Assembly: GCA_009773515.1 (NCBI GenBank)
Contig: WSXX01000020.1
Coordinates: 25,422-89,421, forward strand
Direction of reading: 5' to 3'
From: Bacteroidota bacterium
Lineage (GTDB): Bacteria; Bacteroidota; Bacteroidia; Bacteroidales; Lentimicrobiaceae
DNA: 64,000 bases
The notes below the pieces were generated by a model. That model was not told where the DNA came from. It was given only the letters and a program-made list of their open reading frames with translations, and did no database searches. The position numbers were made by a program, and so were the translations under genes. Below, one piece after another: positions 43,057-53,900 of the stretch. How positions within the stretch are numbered: the first letter of the stretch is position 1; every line of letters begins with the position of its first letter.

Positions 43057-44016
43057 ATGACAAGATCTTTACTCATCGGATTTCTATTTATTGCTCAGTT
43101 TTCATCATTTGGCCAAACTCGTATTATTACCGGCAGAATTTCCGATATTTTGGGCAGACCGATACCCTACGCCATGATTTGTCAGGCCGGTATTGAAAAT
43201 TGCACCTACTCTGACGACAGTGGTGTGTTTCATATTGTGATTAATGAATTGTATGAGAAAAGAATTAATGTTTCATTTATTGGTTACCAACCACAGTTTA
43301 TTTCAAATCTGGATACAGTTACAGGGGTCATCAGCATTGTGTTGCATGAGTATAACATAGGGCCATCATACCCTGAATACGAATTCAGATATGGATTCTT
43401 TGCTTCTTTGCAGGTCGATTTAGTTTTCAATGATTTCGGGGACTTCAGGCCTTTATTGAAGGATTATAATGTTGATTTTATGAATGAATCAAATGGGATT
43501 GTCGGCGTTGAACTTGCCGGATTCTATAATCGATATTATATGGGATTAAACTTTGGATATGCAAATAACCAGGTAAATGATCATGATTCACTGGATATTG
43601 TATTTAATTCCAGTCAGTATGGATTGCACTTCGGGTATAACTTAATAGATTCCAGACGAATTCTGCTTACCCCAAAAGTTGCCATAAAATGGAACAGATA
43701 CAGGCTGCTTAACAACAACAATGACAAAACCATACCATTGGAACAGTATGTTAACGAAAGAGAGATTGACCTGAGATTCAATCAAATGACTGGGTTTGTC
43801 GGGATTAATCTTGCTTATAAAGCTTACGCAAACAATCTGCTTCAAACCGATTTCTGGTCGTTTGGGATTTATGGTGGTTATGTCTTTAATTTACATGATA
43901 AACCCTGGATATACTCCCGTGGAAGCAGATTAACAAGCAACGGCAGGATTGGGCTAGAAAACTACAATTTTGGAGTGCATTTTTCATTTCATATTCATGG
44001 GGATAATTTTTGGTGA
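43057..44016 (+). CDS. Exported protein with carboxypeptidase-regulatory-like domain and barrel-like C-terminus
   Basis: 319 residues: signal peptide (1-20), an N-terminal CarboxypepD_reg-like domain (about 23-105, GRISDILGRPIPYAMI, VSFIGYQPQFI) and a C-terminal half with outer-membrane-barrel strands ending in FHIHGDNFW. It is too short for a TonB receptor and lacks a plug. Probably a surface-associated protein of unknown role. Confidence 0.72.
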   Translation: MTRSLLIGFLFIAQFSSFGQTRIITGRISDILGRPIPYAMICQAGIENCTYSDDSGVFHIVINELYEKRINVSFIGYQPQFISNLDTVTGVISIVLHEYNIGPSYPEYEFRYGFFASLQVDLVFNDFGDFRPLLKDYNVDFMNESNGIVGVELAGFYNRYYMGLNFGYANNQVNDHDSLDIVFNSSQYGLHFGYNLIDSRRILLTPKVAIKWNRYRLLNNNNDKTIPLEQYVNEREIDLRFNQMTGFVGINLAYKAYANNLLQTDFWSFGIYGGYVFNLHDKPWIYSRGSRLTSNGRIGLENYNFGVHFSFHIHGDNFW

Positions 44017-44048
44017 CCCAAAGTGGGTTTGAAGTTTTTTTTTTCGTC

Positions 44049-44125
44049 CTCCAGCTAAAGCTGGATGGAAAACACAGGAGGGGCCTCCAGCTAAAGCTGG
44101 AGGGAATTCAGTTGGAGGGAATTCA
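44049..44125 (+). repeat. Palindromic CCTCCAGCTAAAGCTGGAGG repeats
   Basis: Two copies of CCTCCAGCTAAAGCTGGA (from about 44050 and 44087), the second a perfect palindrome, then TTGGAGGGAATTC repeats. Such hairpins between genes look like mobile intergenic palindromes; one may also stop transcription from the upstream gene. The rest of 44017-44306 shows nothing else. Confidence 0.7.
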
Positions 44126-44309
44126 CAGAAGATAATTCATCTGCAGGTACTGTATCGCCTTCAGCACCGCGAAAATTCGTACTTTTATAATCTGAAATCT
44201 GTTACCCGGAATGACAGGATTTTTATAATACCGGTTATTGCTTTGCTTTGGCTGTTGAGGTTACGGCTAAAAAAGTCCTGATAATTAATAGTTTGAAATA
44301 TTTCGATTG

Positions 44310-46094
44310 ATGGTGGTAAGCAATTTCAAGAAAAAGGCGAAAACAAAAGTATTATTAAAAAGGATTGCCAAAATACCAATAACCATTAGTATTCTGGCGA
44401 TCATTGCCTTTTTATATGACTACGGTTTTGAACACCAGCCTGAGATTAAGATTTTTTTAAATTCAGTTTATTCAGCCTCAATTTTTATTGGAATAATATC
44501 AATAGCCGTTCGTTATTTTTTTAAGGATTATCGACCCAGTTTAAAGAGTTCACCCTTTGACTTAGTTCTGTTTCTGTTTTTGACCTTCATTTTTTTAAAC
44601 CAACAAGGTTATTTCACGAATGATCTGCCTGGTTTACTGAATCATAGAATATGGCTTTATTCCGCTGTATTTCTTGTTTTTATAAGGGAGTTCTCAGCAA
44701 TAAGAGTTGAACTGAGAAAGGCTTTTCTAAACCCGGCGCAGCTATTTGTGTTAAGTTTTTTGTCTTTGATTATATTTGGTTCTTTCCTTTTGCTGCTTCC
44801 AAAAGCAACTGTGGATCAAATAAGCCTTATTGATGCTCTTTTTACATCAACCAGCGCGGTTTGTGTAACAGGCCTGGCAGTTGTTGACACTGGAAGTTCT
44901 TTTACCATATTCGGGCAGATTATAATTGCTTTGCTGATTCAGGTCGGAGGTCTTGGAATTATGACTTTTGCAAGCTACTTCAGCTACTTTTTTAAAGGTG
45001 GTTCGTCGTACGAAAACCAACTCGCGCTCAGAGATATCACAAATGCCGAAAAAATATCTGAGGTTTTTTCAATTCTGAAGAAAATTATTCTGCTTACATT
45101 TCTGATTGAAGCAATTGGTGCAGTGCTGATCTTTAAAACGCTGGATATTTCAGTGATTCCTTCTGTTTATGACCGGGTTTTCTTTTCGGGTTTCCATGCA
45201 ATATCCGGATTTTGTAATGCCGGCTTTTCAACGCTTCAGAATAGTTTTTACGAAGAAGCATATCAATTAAACTACCCTTTGCATCTGATCATCTCATTTC
45301 TGATCATTTTAGGTGGTTTGGGTTTTCCCATCGTTTTTAATTTGTACAAATACCTTAAATCGAAGGCATTCACCGCATTTCTGTTTTTGCTTCGCAGAAA
45401 AAATACAATAACCACTCCCAGATTAATAAATGTTAACACCCGCATTGTTCTCATCACCTCGCTGTTGCTTACCGTGTTGGGGACAATCGCTTTTTATATT
45501 CTGGAGTATAACAACACCCTGGCAAATCACAATCAAATTGGTAAAGTTGTTACGGCTTTTTTTGGCTCAGTTACAACCCGAACTGCCGGGTTTAATACTG
45601 TTGACACAGGGGCATTGAATCTGCAAACCGTTCTTATCGTTATGTTTCTGATGTGGGTAGGTGCATCGCCCGCATCAACCGGAGGTGGAATTAAAACAAG
45701 CACTTTTGCTGTTGCCATTCTGAACACCATAAGTATTGCCAGAGGGAGGACCAGGCTGGAACTTTTCAACAGAGAAATTCCAGACAGTTCAGTGCAAAGA
45801 GCTTATGCAATCATTCTGCTATCCATTTTTGTTATCGCAACATCAATCCTTCTGATATCCTTTTTCGATTCTGACAAGGGGCTGCTAAATATTACCTTCG
45901 AAAGCATATCGGCTTATGCTACAGTCGGGCTTAGCATGGGCATCACTGCTGATTTGAGCTCCGCCAGCAAGCTGGTTCTTATCTTTACCATGTTTATTGG
46001 CAGGGTGAGCATGCTTACTTTGCTGATTGCAATATACAAACGGGTTTCTTCGGAAGCTTACCGTTTACCCACAGAAAATATTCTTATTAACTAA
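44310..46094 (+). CDS. trkH: TrkH-family potassium uptake protein
   Basis: The K+-translocating membrane subunit of a Trk/Ktr system. An N-terminal extension of about four helices (1-140) precedes the four pore repeats; TSTSAVCVTGLAVVDTG, FCNAGFSTL, VTTRTAGFNTVD and YATVGLSMG are the selectivity loops, in order. It follows the longer TrkH form rather than KtrB. Start is ATG 44310, one codon after a TTG that extends the frame. TrkA follows after 11 bases in one operon. Confidence 0.92.
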   Translation: MVVSNFKKKAKTKVLLKRIAKIPITISILAIIAFLYDYGFEHQPEIKIFLNSVYSASIFIGIISIAVRYFFKDYRPSLKSSPFDLVLFLFLTFIFLNQQGYFTNDLPGLLNHRIWLYSAVFLVFIREFSAIRVELRKAFLNPAQLFVLSFLSLIIFGSFLLLLPKATVDQISLIDALFTSTSAVCVTGLAVVDTGSSFTIFGQIIIALLIQVGGLGIMTFASYFSYFFKGGSSYENQLALRDITNAEKISEVFSILKKIILLTFLIEAIGAVLIFKTLDISVIPSVYDRVFFSGFHAISGFCNAGFSTLQNSFYEEAYQLNYPLHLIISFLIILGGLGFPIVFNLYKYLKSKAFTAFLFLLRRKNTITTPRLINVNTRIVLITSLLLTVLGTIAFYILEYNNTLANHNQIGKVVTAFFGSVTTRTAGFNTVDTGALNLQTVLIVMFLMWVGASPASTGGGIKTSTFAVAILNTISIARGRTRLELFNREIPDSSVQRAYAIILLSIFVIATSILLISFFDSDKGLLNITFESISAYATVGLSMGITADLSSASKLVLIFTMFIGRVSMLTLLIAIYKRVSSEAYRLPTENILIN

Positions 46095-46105
46095 CCAGTA
46101 ACGCA

Positions 46106-46798
46106 ATGAAATTCATAATTATTGGCCTTGGCACATTCGGATCATCGCTCGCTGTAAAACTAACCCAGCTGGGTCATGAGGTTATCGGAGTTGATAAAAA
46201 AATGGATAAGATTGAGGATATTAAAGATAAAATAACGCATGCTATTTGTCTGGACTGCAAACATCAGAATGCAATAAACAGCCTGCCGACAAGAAATACC
46301 GATGTGGTTATAATTAGCATTGGTGAAGATGAGGGCGCGAATCTGCTGACAACCGCATTCATGAAGAAGCTGAATGTGCCAAAGCTTGTTTGCCGTTCAG
46401 TTTCGCCCATTCACGCAACCATACTTGAAGCTATGGGGGTTTCTGAAATTATGAGACCTGAGGAGGAAACAGCCGAACGCTGGGCTAAAAAACTCACTAC
46501 TGCTGGTATTATTGATTCATTCGAGCTTACAGATAACTACAGTGTAGTTCAGGTTGAAGTCCCGGCAAAATTTGCAGGAAAAACCATTGCTGAGGTTGGA
46601 TTTAATCAGATTTACCAGGTTCTGGTTCTTACTGTTATGAAAAACGTGAAGGAAAAAGGCTTTTTTGGGTTGCTGAAGACAACATCAAAGCTTCATATTG
46701 AGGGAGTTGCAAAAGCACATACGCAGCTCGACGAGGGAGATGTAATGGTATTGTACGGGCACAATGATCATATCTACGAATTGTTAAAAAGTGAGTAA
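46106..46798 (+). CDS. trkA: TrkA/KtrA-family potassium channel regulator
   Basis: The cytoplasmic nucleotide-binding gating subunit for the upstream TrkH. RCK-N domain (1-120) with the Rossmann motif GLGTFGSSLA (7-16) and RCK-C domain (about 140-230). At 230 residues it has a single RCK unit like KtrA rather than the double unit of E. coli TrkA. It binds NAD(H) or ATP to gate the pore. Confidence 0.92.
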   Translation: MKFIIIGLGTFGSSLAVKLTQLGHEVIGVDKKMDKIEDIKDKITHAICLDCKHQNAINSLPTRNTDVVIISIGEDEGANLLTTAFMKKLNVPKLVCRSVSPIHATILEAMGVSEIMRPEEETAERWAKKLTTAGIIDSFELTDNYSVVQVEVPAKFAGKTIAEVGFNQIYQVLVLTVMKNVKEKGFFGLLKTTSKLHIEGVAKAHTQLDEGDVMVLYGHNDHIYELLKSE

Positions 46799-47180
46799 GG
46801 GAGTGATTTCGGCATTCGTTTGTTTTCTGCCGGATATTCAGTCAATTCCCGGTGGTTGATCCAATTTATTAACGCAGAGATGCGCAAAGAACGCGCAATG
46901 CGATGTGGTGAGCCTGACGAAGAGGTGCGATTTTATTACTATCACCTTTACTCCTTTTTCCCTTGTCATCCGGACTTCCATTTTTCTTGCATATTTTACT
47001 GGTTTGAGAGGCAGAACACACCCAAATAAAAAAGCCCGGTGCAGAACCAGTATATTTGAAAAATTATTGTATTTAATTCATTTGCCTGCTTTGTAATTCA
47101 CAGATAATGAGGGTATTGGCCAGGAAATTTATGCGCTAAGCTCCGCTTATAAATTTTTTACATTTTGTGACAAAATATTG
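46799..47180. other. Intergenic stretch without a supported gene
   Basis: About 380 bases with no convincing coding frame. Short frames lack family resemblance. A GCAGAGATGCGCAAAGAACGCGC stretch near 46873 vaguely recalls the dispersed repeats but does not match the 95-bp unit. Confidence 0.5.
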
Positions 47181-47188
47181 TATCTTTG
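47181..47188 (+). promoter_or_regulatory. Candidate -7 box of the cheB-cheR gene
   Basis: TATCTTTG matches TAnnTTTG, 36 bases before the ATG at 47224. A TTTA lies at the -33 distance (three of four). Confidence 0.5.
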
Positions 47189-47223
47189 ATTTAGGTTAAT
47201 ATATATGTAAATAAGTGGGGAGA

Positions 47224-49839
47224 ATGAAAAAACAACTGCAGAAAATAGATAATCCTGTTTCAGAAACATCGGAACAACAAATTTCAAACGCAGTTGGCTT
47301 CCCGATTGCAGGCATTGGTGCTTCGGCAGGTGGATTAGAGGCATTGGAGCAGTTTTTTGGAAATGTACCTGTAAACAGTGGAATTGCGTATGTGGTAATT
47401 CAACACCTCGACCCCAACCACGCTGGCATTATGCCAGAACTTTTGCAACGTACAACCCGCATGCATGTGCTGCAGGCAACCGACAACCTGCAGGTGAAGC
47501 CAGATCATGTTTATGTAATTCCACCAAACAAAAGCATGTCTGTTTTGAACGGCCATTTGTATTTATTTGAGCCCATTGAATTACGTGGGTTAAGGCTTCC
47601 GATAGATTATTTTTTTCGCTCACTTGCCGCCGACCAGCACGAAAACGGGATTGGCATTATTCTTTCGGGCATGGGCAGTGACGGTAGTTTGGGATTAAAA
47701 GCAATTAAAGAAAAAAATGGTATTGTTGCGGTGCAGAACCCTTCAACTGCAAAATTCGACGGCATGCCCAATAGTGCAGTAAACGCAGTGGTGGTAGATA
47801 TTCTCGCTCCGGCAAACGAACTTCCGGCAAAACTGATTTCTTTGCTTAAACTTAGTCCCACCCTGGTAAACAAAACCGGAATTGATGATAAAAGCAAAAG
47901 CAATCTGGAAAAAATTGTGATTTTGCTGCGCGCACAAACCGGTCATGATTTTTCGCTGTATAAAAAGAACACCTTGTTCCGACGAATCGAGCGACGAATG
48001 AATGTGCACCAGATTGAGAAAATTTCAAATTACGTTCGGTTTTTGCAGGAGAATCCGACCGAGATAGATATACTATTTAAAGAATTATTGATTGGTGTAA
48101 CAAATTTTTTCCGTGATGCTGCTGTTTGGGAAAACCTGAGAGAAAAGGTGTTGCCGGCATTGTTTAATGAAGTCCCCAACGGTCATGTTTTTCGTGCCTG
48201 AATTACAGGCTGTTCAACAGGAGAAGAAGCTTATTCGCTGGCTATTGTATTTAAAGAAGCTTACGAAAAAGTAAAACAGAACAAAAATTACACACTTCAT
48301 ATATTTGCCACCGACATTGACAGCGATGCCATTGAATCAGGCCGAAAAGGAATTTTCAGCGCCAATATTGCTGCAGATGTTTCACCTGAAAGACTCTCCA
48401 AGTTTTTTGTAAAAGACGAAAACGGTTTTCGTGTAAATAATGCCATCCGCGAAATGGTGGTTTTTGCCCCGCACAACGTAATTAAAGACCCGCCATTCAC
48501 AAAATTAGACATGCTTTTCTGTCGCAATTTGCTGATTTACATGGAAACCGAATTGCAGAAGAAACTAATGAATTTATTTCATTATTCGCTCAATGCCGGA
48601 GGTGTAATGCTGCTCGGAAGCGCCGAAAATGAAAATTCACAAAACAATATGTTTTCGGCAATTGATGCAAGGCTGAAGATATATAAACGCTCTGCAAGCG
48701 CAGCAAATACTGAATTAATGGATTTTCCAATTTCATTTATGCACACGATGAAAAAATCAAGCGAAAGTATAAAGCCTGTGAAAGTAACCGATAATATTCA
48801 AACTCTGGCCGACCAGTTGCTGTTGCAGCGTTTTGCTCCAGCCAGTGTGCTTATCAACGCTGATGGCGACATTTTGTACATTACAGGCCGCACAGGTAAA
48901 TATCTCGAACCTTCTGCCGGTAAAGCAAACATGAACATATACGCCATGGCACGCGAAGGATTGCAGAACGAACTTCCGGGAGCCATACGCAAGGCAAAGC
49001 AGAGTTCGGAGCCTGTAAAATTGCATAATCTGAAAATCGGCACAAACGGCGGAACTCAGATTGTTGATGTTACACTTCAACAGATTGATAAACCTGAAGC
49101 AATTAAAGGAACAATTATTATTGTTTTTAACGATGTTGCCGATATTCCAAGGCAAGCCAGAAGAAAACCGAAAACCGGGAATCAAAAATCAACAATTCGC
49201 GAACAGGAGCTGGAAATTGAATTGCAACGTGCCAATGAAGAATTACAAAGCACACGTGAAGAGATGCAAACCACACAGGAAGAATTGAAATCAACCAATG
49301 AGGAAATGCAGAGCACCAACGAGGAATTGCAATCAACCAACGAAGAACTTACCACATCCAAGGAAGAGATGCAAAGCCTGAACGAAGAGCTGCAAACCGT
49401 AAATATTGAGTTGCAAAGTAAGGTAAGCGATTTTATGGTGGCCAACAATGACATGAAAAATCTCTTGAACAGCACCGATATTGCAACCCTGTTTCTGGAT
49501 AAAGAATTAAACATCCGCCGCTTTACCGACGAAACAACAAAGCTGTTCAAATTGCGGCAAACTGATATCGGGCGGCCTTTTACCGATATGGTCAGCGATT
49601 TGAAATACCCGGATATTACCAGGCATGCGCGCGAAGTTTTACGCTTGCTCGTATTTAAGGAAACCGAAATTGAAGCTAATGACCAGCGGTGGTTTACCGT
49701 TCGCATTATGCCTTACCGCACTTACGATGACCGGATTGACGGGCTTGTAATCACATTTATTGATATTACCAAAGCCAAAAAACTGGAAACTGAATTAAAT
49801 AATACGATTGTACTATTGCGTGAACATAATTTGTTGTAA
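47224..49839 (+). pseudogene. CheB-CheR-PAS fusion interrupted by an in-frame TGA
   Basis: The intact frame would encode about 871 residues. First comes a CheB methylesterase domain (1-195; GASAGG Ser34, QHL His61, GSDG Asp153), then a CheR methyltransferase (about 215-470), a long coiled coil rich in NEELQST repeats (about 660-735) and a PAS domain ending FIDITKAKK. Codon 326 (48199-48201) is TGA, exactly where CheR proteins have Trp in RAW..GCSTGEE, and the same frame continues without another stop to 49839. One G-to-A change explains it. Many genes here end in TGA, so TGA is a true stop. The product is either two pieces, a sequencing error, or rescued by readthrough. No kinase domain follows in the same gene. 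Confidence 0.88.
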
Positions 49840-49845
49840 ACAACA

Positions 49846-49875
49846 CCCTTCGAGGGGTCGCAGACCCTCGAAGGG
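49846..49875. repeat. REP palindrome upstream of the RAYT gene
   Basis: CCCTTCGAGGGGTCGCAGAC... reads back on itself (CCCTTCGAGGGTC / GACCCTCGAAGGG with a short centre). A near-identical palindrome lies on the other side of the transposase gene at 50496-50525. Confidence 0.85.
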
Positions 49876-49898
49876 ATTGATTTCTTAAAATTATCATT

Positions 49899-50486
49899 AT
49901 GCAAAAGAAAACTCCATTAGAGCCTGAGCATTACTATCACATTTACAATCATGCAAATGGTTTTGAAAATTTCTTTATCGATAATCACGATTATCAAAAA
50001 TTTCTTAACCATTACATTAAGTATATTGTGCCGATTTGTGAAACTTTTGTATATTGTTTAATGCCAAATCATTTCCATTTTTTTGTCCGGATAAAACCTG
50101 AAAATGAATTAATTGAAACCTTGAAAATAAATAAGGAAACAGGTAAGATTGAAACCGAAACAATTAGTTACCGGTTTTCGCACTTTTTCAACAGTTATGC
50201 TCAATCATACAATAAAAAATATCAAAGAAGCGGAAGTTTGTTTCAAAGCACTTTTGAACGTAAACCTGTAAAAACCGAAAAGTATTTCGTTAAACTGGTT
50301 CATTATATTCATTCAAATCCTGTTATTGACGGTTTTGTTGAAAAAATTGAGCATTGGGAACATTCTTCCTATAATGCTTTTTTTTTAAATACTGAAGCAT
50401 TTATTAGCAAAGCTATTGTTATTGAGTACTTTGGTGATTTGGAGAATTTTAAGCTTATTCATCAGAATAGCTTTAAAATTGAATAA
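49899..50486 (+). CDS. REP-associated tyrosine transposase (RAYT, Y1 family)
   Basis: A 195-residue HUH endonuclease of the IS200/RAYT group. The start HYYHIYNHANGFENFF, the HUH motif MPNHFHFFV and RSGSLFQSTFERKPV are family hallmarks, and the catalytic Tyr is expected in the FSHFFNSYAQSYNKKY region. RAYTs nick and move REP hairpins as single strands and are usually single-copy domesticated genes. The flanking REP pair supports this. It is intact and could be active. Confidence 0.9.
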   Translation: MQKKTPLEPEHYYHIYNHANGFENFFIDNHDYQKFLNHYIKYIVPICETFVYCLMPNHFHFFVRIKPENELIETLKINKETGKIETETISYRFSHFFNSYAQSYNKKYQRSGSLFQSTFERKPVKTEKYFVKLVHYIHSNPVIDGFVEKIEHWEHSSYNAFFLNTEAFISKAIVIEYFGDLENFKLIHQNSFKIE

Positions 50487-50495
50487 AGTAAACAT

Positions 50496-50525
50496 CCCTT
50501 CAAGGGGTCGCAGACCCTTGAAGGG
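50496..50525. repeat. REP palindrome downstream of the RAYT gene
   Basis: CCCTTCAAGGGGTCGCAGAC... is a palindrome matching that at 49846 except for C-to-A and G-to-T changes that keep the pairing (compensatory change). Confidence 0.85.
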
Positions 50526-50548
50526 ATTAATAAAATAAAATACAACCG

Positions 50549-50942
50549 CATCAAGGGTCTTCGACCACTTGATGGGTAAATAAAAATAAAGCGCAACCGC
50601 ATCAAGGGTCTTTGACCGTTTGATGGGGTAATAAAAATAAAACGCAACCGCATCAAGGGTCTTTGACCGCTTGATGGGTAAGTAAAAATAAATACGTTAC
50701 CGCATCAAGGGTCTTTGACCGCTTGATGGGGTAATAAAAATAAAATGTAACCGCATCAAGGGTCTTTGACCGCTTGATGGGTAAGTAAAAATAAATACGG
50801 AACCGCATCAAGGGTCTTTGACCGTTTGATGGGGTAAATAAATAAAACGCAACCGCATCAAGGGTCTTTGACCGTTTGATGGGTCTTTGACCGCATCAAG
50901 GGTCTTCGACCGCTTGATGGGTCTTTGACCGCTTGATGGGTT
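50549..50942. repeat. Array of about eight REP-type hairpins, 51-bp period
   Basis: CATCAAGGGTC starts at 50549, 50600, 50651, 50703, 50754, 50806, 50856 and 50894. Each unit has outer arms CATCAAG/CTTGATG and inner arms GGTC/GACC around TTT or TTC, with A/T-rich linkers (GGTAAATAAAAATAAA). The last copies are closer together. It reaches to just before the next gene's start. Confidence 0.92.
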
Positions 50943-50965
50943 AAATGGGGTAAAAATAGCAAGCC

Positions 50966-53900
50966 ATGAAAAAGAAGAGCTTAAAACCGGAAGTTACTGC
51001 AAGTCTTCGCCAAAAGGCTGAGGAACAAATGAATCAGCGGAGTTCGAAGGCAAATAATTTGGTTTCTGAACCCGAAATGCTGAAACTGATTCATGAGCTG
51101 GAGGTTCACCAGATTGAACTGGAAATGCAAAACGAAGAGTTGGTTCTGGCCAATAATAAAGCAAGGGCAGCTACCGAAAAATATGAAGAGCTTTATGATT
51201 TTGCCCCTTCCGGATATTTTGCCCTGTCGCGGCAGGGAAAAATACTGGAAATGAATCTCCGCACCGCTCAGATGCTTGGCAAAGAAAGATCTTTCCTGAT
51301 AAACAGCCCGTTTGATTCTTTTATAAAGAAGGAATCCCGTAGTGTTTTTTTAACTTTTCTGGAAGAAATATTTCAGGGTAAAAACAATGCAATTTGCGAT
51401 GTTCCCCTCTGTTGTAAAGATGACAAATGCCTGTATGTGCATCTTACAGGCATCATTTCAGAAAACAGTGAACAATGCCTTGTAACCGCTACCGACATTA
51501 CAGAACGAAAAAAAGCTGAGGATGATCTCAGGAAAAATCTCGCAAAATATCAGGTCCTGATAGATGCCTTTCCAATTGCCATTACCATCAGCGACAAAGA
51601 AGGAAATATTGTTGAAACCAACGAAAAAGCCATTGAATTGCTTGGATTACCGCGGGAAGAACATTTGAAGAGAAAGATAATAGGAGAAGACTGGAAGATT
51701 ATTAAAACTGACGGTACATTTTTTCCGCCAGATGAATATGCTAGTGTTAAAGCCTTGAATGAAAATATACTTGTGGAAAATGTTGAAATGGGAATTGTAA
51801 AACCCGATGAGGATATAACCTGGTTAAATGTTACAGCAGCCCCCATTCCCATTGACGAATTTGGGGTGGTAATTGCCTATAGTGATATTTCTGAACGAAA
51901 ACAGATGGGGGAATATCTGGAAAAGTATAAAAACATTGTCTCTTCTTCGCCTGATGGTATTGCATTTCTCGATAAAAACTACAAGTATATTGTTGTTAAT
52001 GAGGCCTATGAAAAATTTTCGGGAATGAACCGGGAACTTCTGATCGGGATGACAGTTTCAGATTATCTCGGCGAGGATGTATTTAAACACATTGTAAAAC
52101 CCAATTTTGACAGATGTTTAGATGGCAATGTCATCAACTATCAGGAATGGTTTGACTATCCAGGCTTCGGCAGAAAGTTTGTTGATATTACCTATTTCCC
52201 TTACAGGGATAGCCGTAACAACATTGTAGGTGTTATCTCCGGTACCAGAGAGATTACTGAACTTAAACAAATGGAAAATGCCCTTCGCGAAAACGAGGAA
52301 AGGCTGCGGCTGGCATTGAAGGCAACCAGCGATGTTGTTTGGGACTGGGATATTGTAAACGACTCACAAAGATGGAATGAAGCTGGAACGAAAGTTTTTG
52401 GCTGGACTGAAATTGTTGAAAATACAGTAAGCGCAGCCTGGTGGATTGAACGGATTCATCCTGATGACCGGAAAAGGGTAGAAGATGGATTTGATGCAGC
52501 AGTGCAAGATATATCAGAAATGCACTGGCAGGATGAGTATCGTTTCAGAAAAGCTGACGGTACTTATGCTGAAGTACTCGATCGCGGCTATTTACTGCGC
52601 GACAATACGGGGAAAGCTTTTCGTATGATTGGTGCTATGATGGATATTACTGAACGAAAGAAATCAGAACTTGCATTAATCGAAAGTGAGCTTTTTGCAA
52701 ATGCCATTGCCAGTAATATGCCTGCATTGATTTATCTGTTTGATCTTGAAAAAGGATCAAACATATGGAGCAATGATCTGCACAAAAGATTTTTCGGAAA
52801 TCAGGATGCGAAAAATTATGAACTGAAAATGGAAGAAATTACCCAAACAATACACCCTGACGATTTGAAGATTTTACTTGGAAAAAAGGCAGAACTCGAT
52901 AACAACAAGGATGACAGTGAACTTCAGATAGAGATAAGGATAAATAACAATGGCACATGGAAATGGATGAATTCCTTAACATCTGTTTTTAAAAGGGATG
53001 ATCAGGGCAATGTTACGCAGATTTTAGGTGTATTGTTTGATATTGATGACCGCAAAAAGATTGAGCAGGATTTGCTTATAGCCAAGGAAAAAGCCGAAGA
53101 AAGCGAAGCAAGGTTTCGAAATCTGATGGAGAATATTGATGCCGTGGCTGTTCAGGGTTACGGACCCAAAGGAATTACCAGGTTCTGGAATAAAGCATCC
53201 GAAAAACTTTATGGATACACCCAGCAGGAGGCTATTGGCCGTAATCTTCTTGATCTGATAATTCCATCTGAAATGAAGGATGGTGTATCTAGCGCAATAC
53301 TTGAAATGGCTGAAACCGGAGAACCCATCCCTTCAGGCGAATTGGTGCTGAAACACAAAGATGGTTCGCCTGTACCGGTAATATCCCACCATGCTATTGT
53401 CAAGGTGCCGGGGCATGAACAGGAGCTGTTTTGTCTTGATGTAGATATTACTCAACGTAAGATGCTTCTAAATGAATTAAAGGCAAGCGAAGAAAGATTT
53501 AATCTGGCGATGAAAGCCACCAATGATGGCTTATTCGACTGGAATCTTGAAACCAATGAAATTTACTTTTCTCCCGGATGGAAGAAAATGCTGGGGTATG
53601 AAGATCATGAACTCGCGAATGATTTTTCTGTTTGGGAAAGAACAACCGACTCTGAGGATGTAAAGATATCATGGGAACTGCAGCAAAAGCTTATTACAAA
53701 GCAAACCGACAGGTTTGTGATGGAGTTTAAAATGAAGCATAAAGACGGACATTGGGTTGATGTTCTCTCACGGGCCGAAGCATTTTTCAACGAGAACGGG
53801 AAAGCCGTAAGAATGGTTGGTACTCATACCGACATTACAGAACGCAAGCATACGGAGATACTATTAAAGGATTATGCGAGCAGACTGGAATTAACCATGG

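Noticed and set aside
46820..47096. Two overlapping 60-70 residue frames after trkA
   Set aside because: No signal, domain or conserved look; composition is that of intergenic sequence.
48199..48201. TGA read as tryptophan (alternative code)
   Set aside because: Many intact genes in the window end in TGA, Trp is encoded by TGG elsewhere, and no other gene shows an internal TGA.
49182..49706. 174-residue Ser-rich antisense frame
   Set aside because: It is the reverse of the NEELQST coiled-coil repeats in the CheB-CheR-PAS gene.
50549..50942. Regular short repeats that could suggest a CRISPR array
   Set aside because: The units are hairpins with linkers that are themselves alike and A/T-rich, so there are no unique spacers, and no cas gene is nearby. 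A REP array next to a RAYT explains them.
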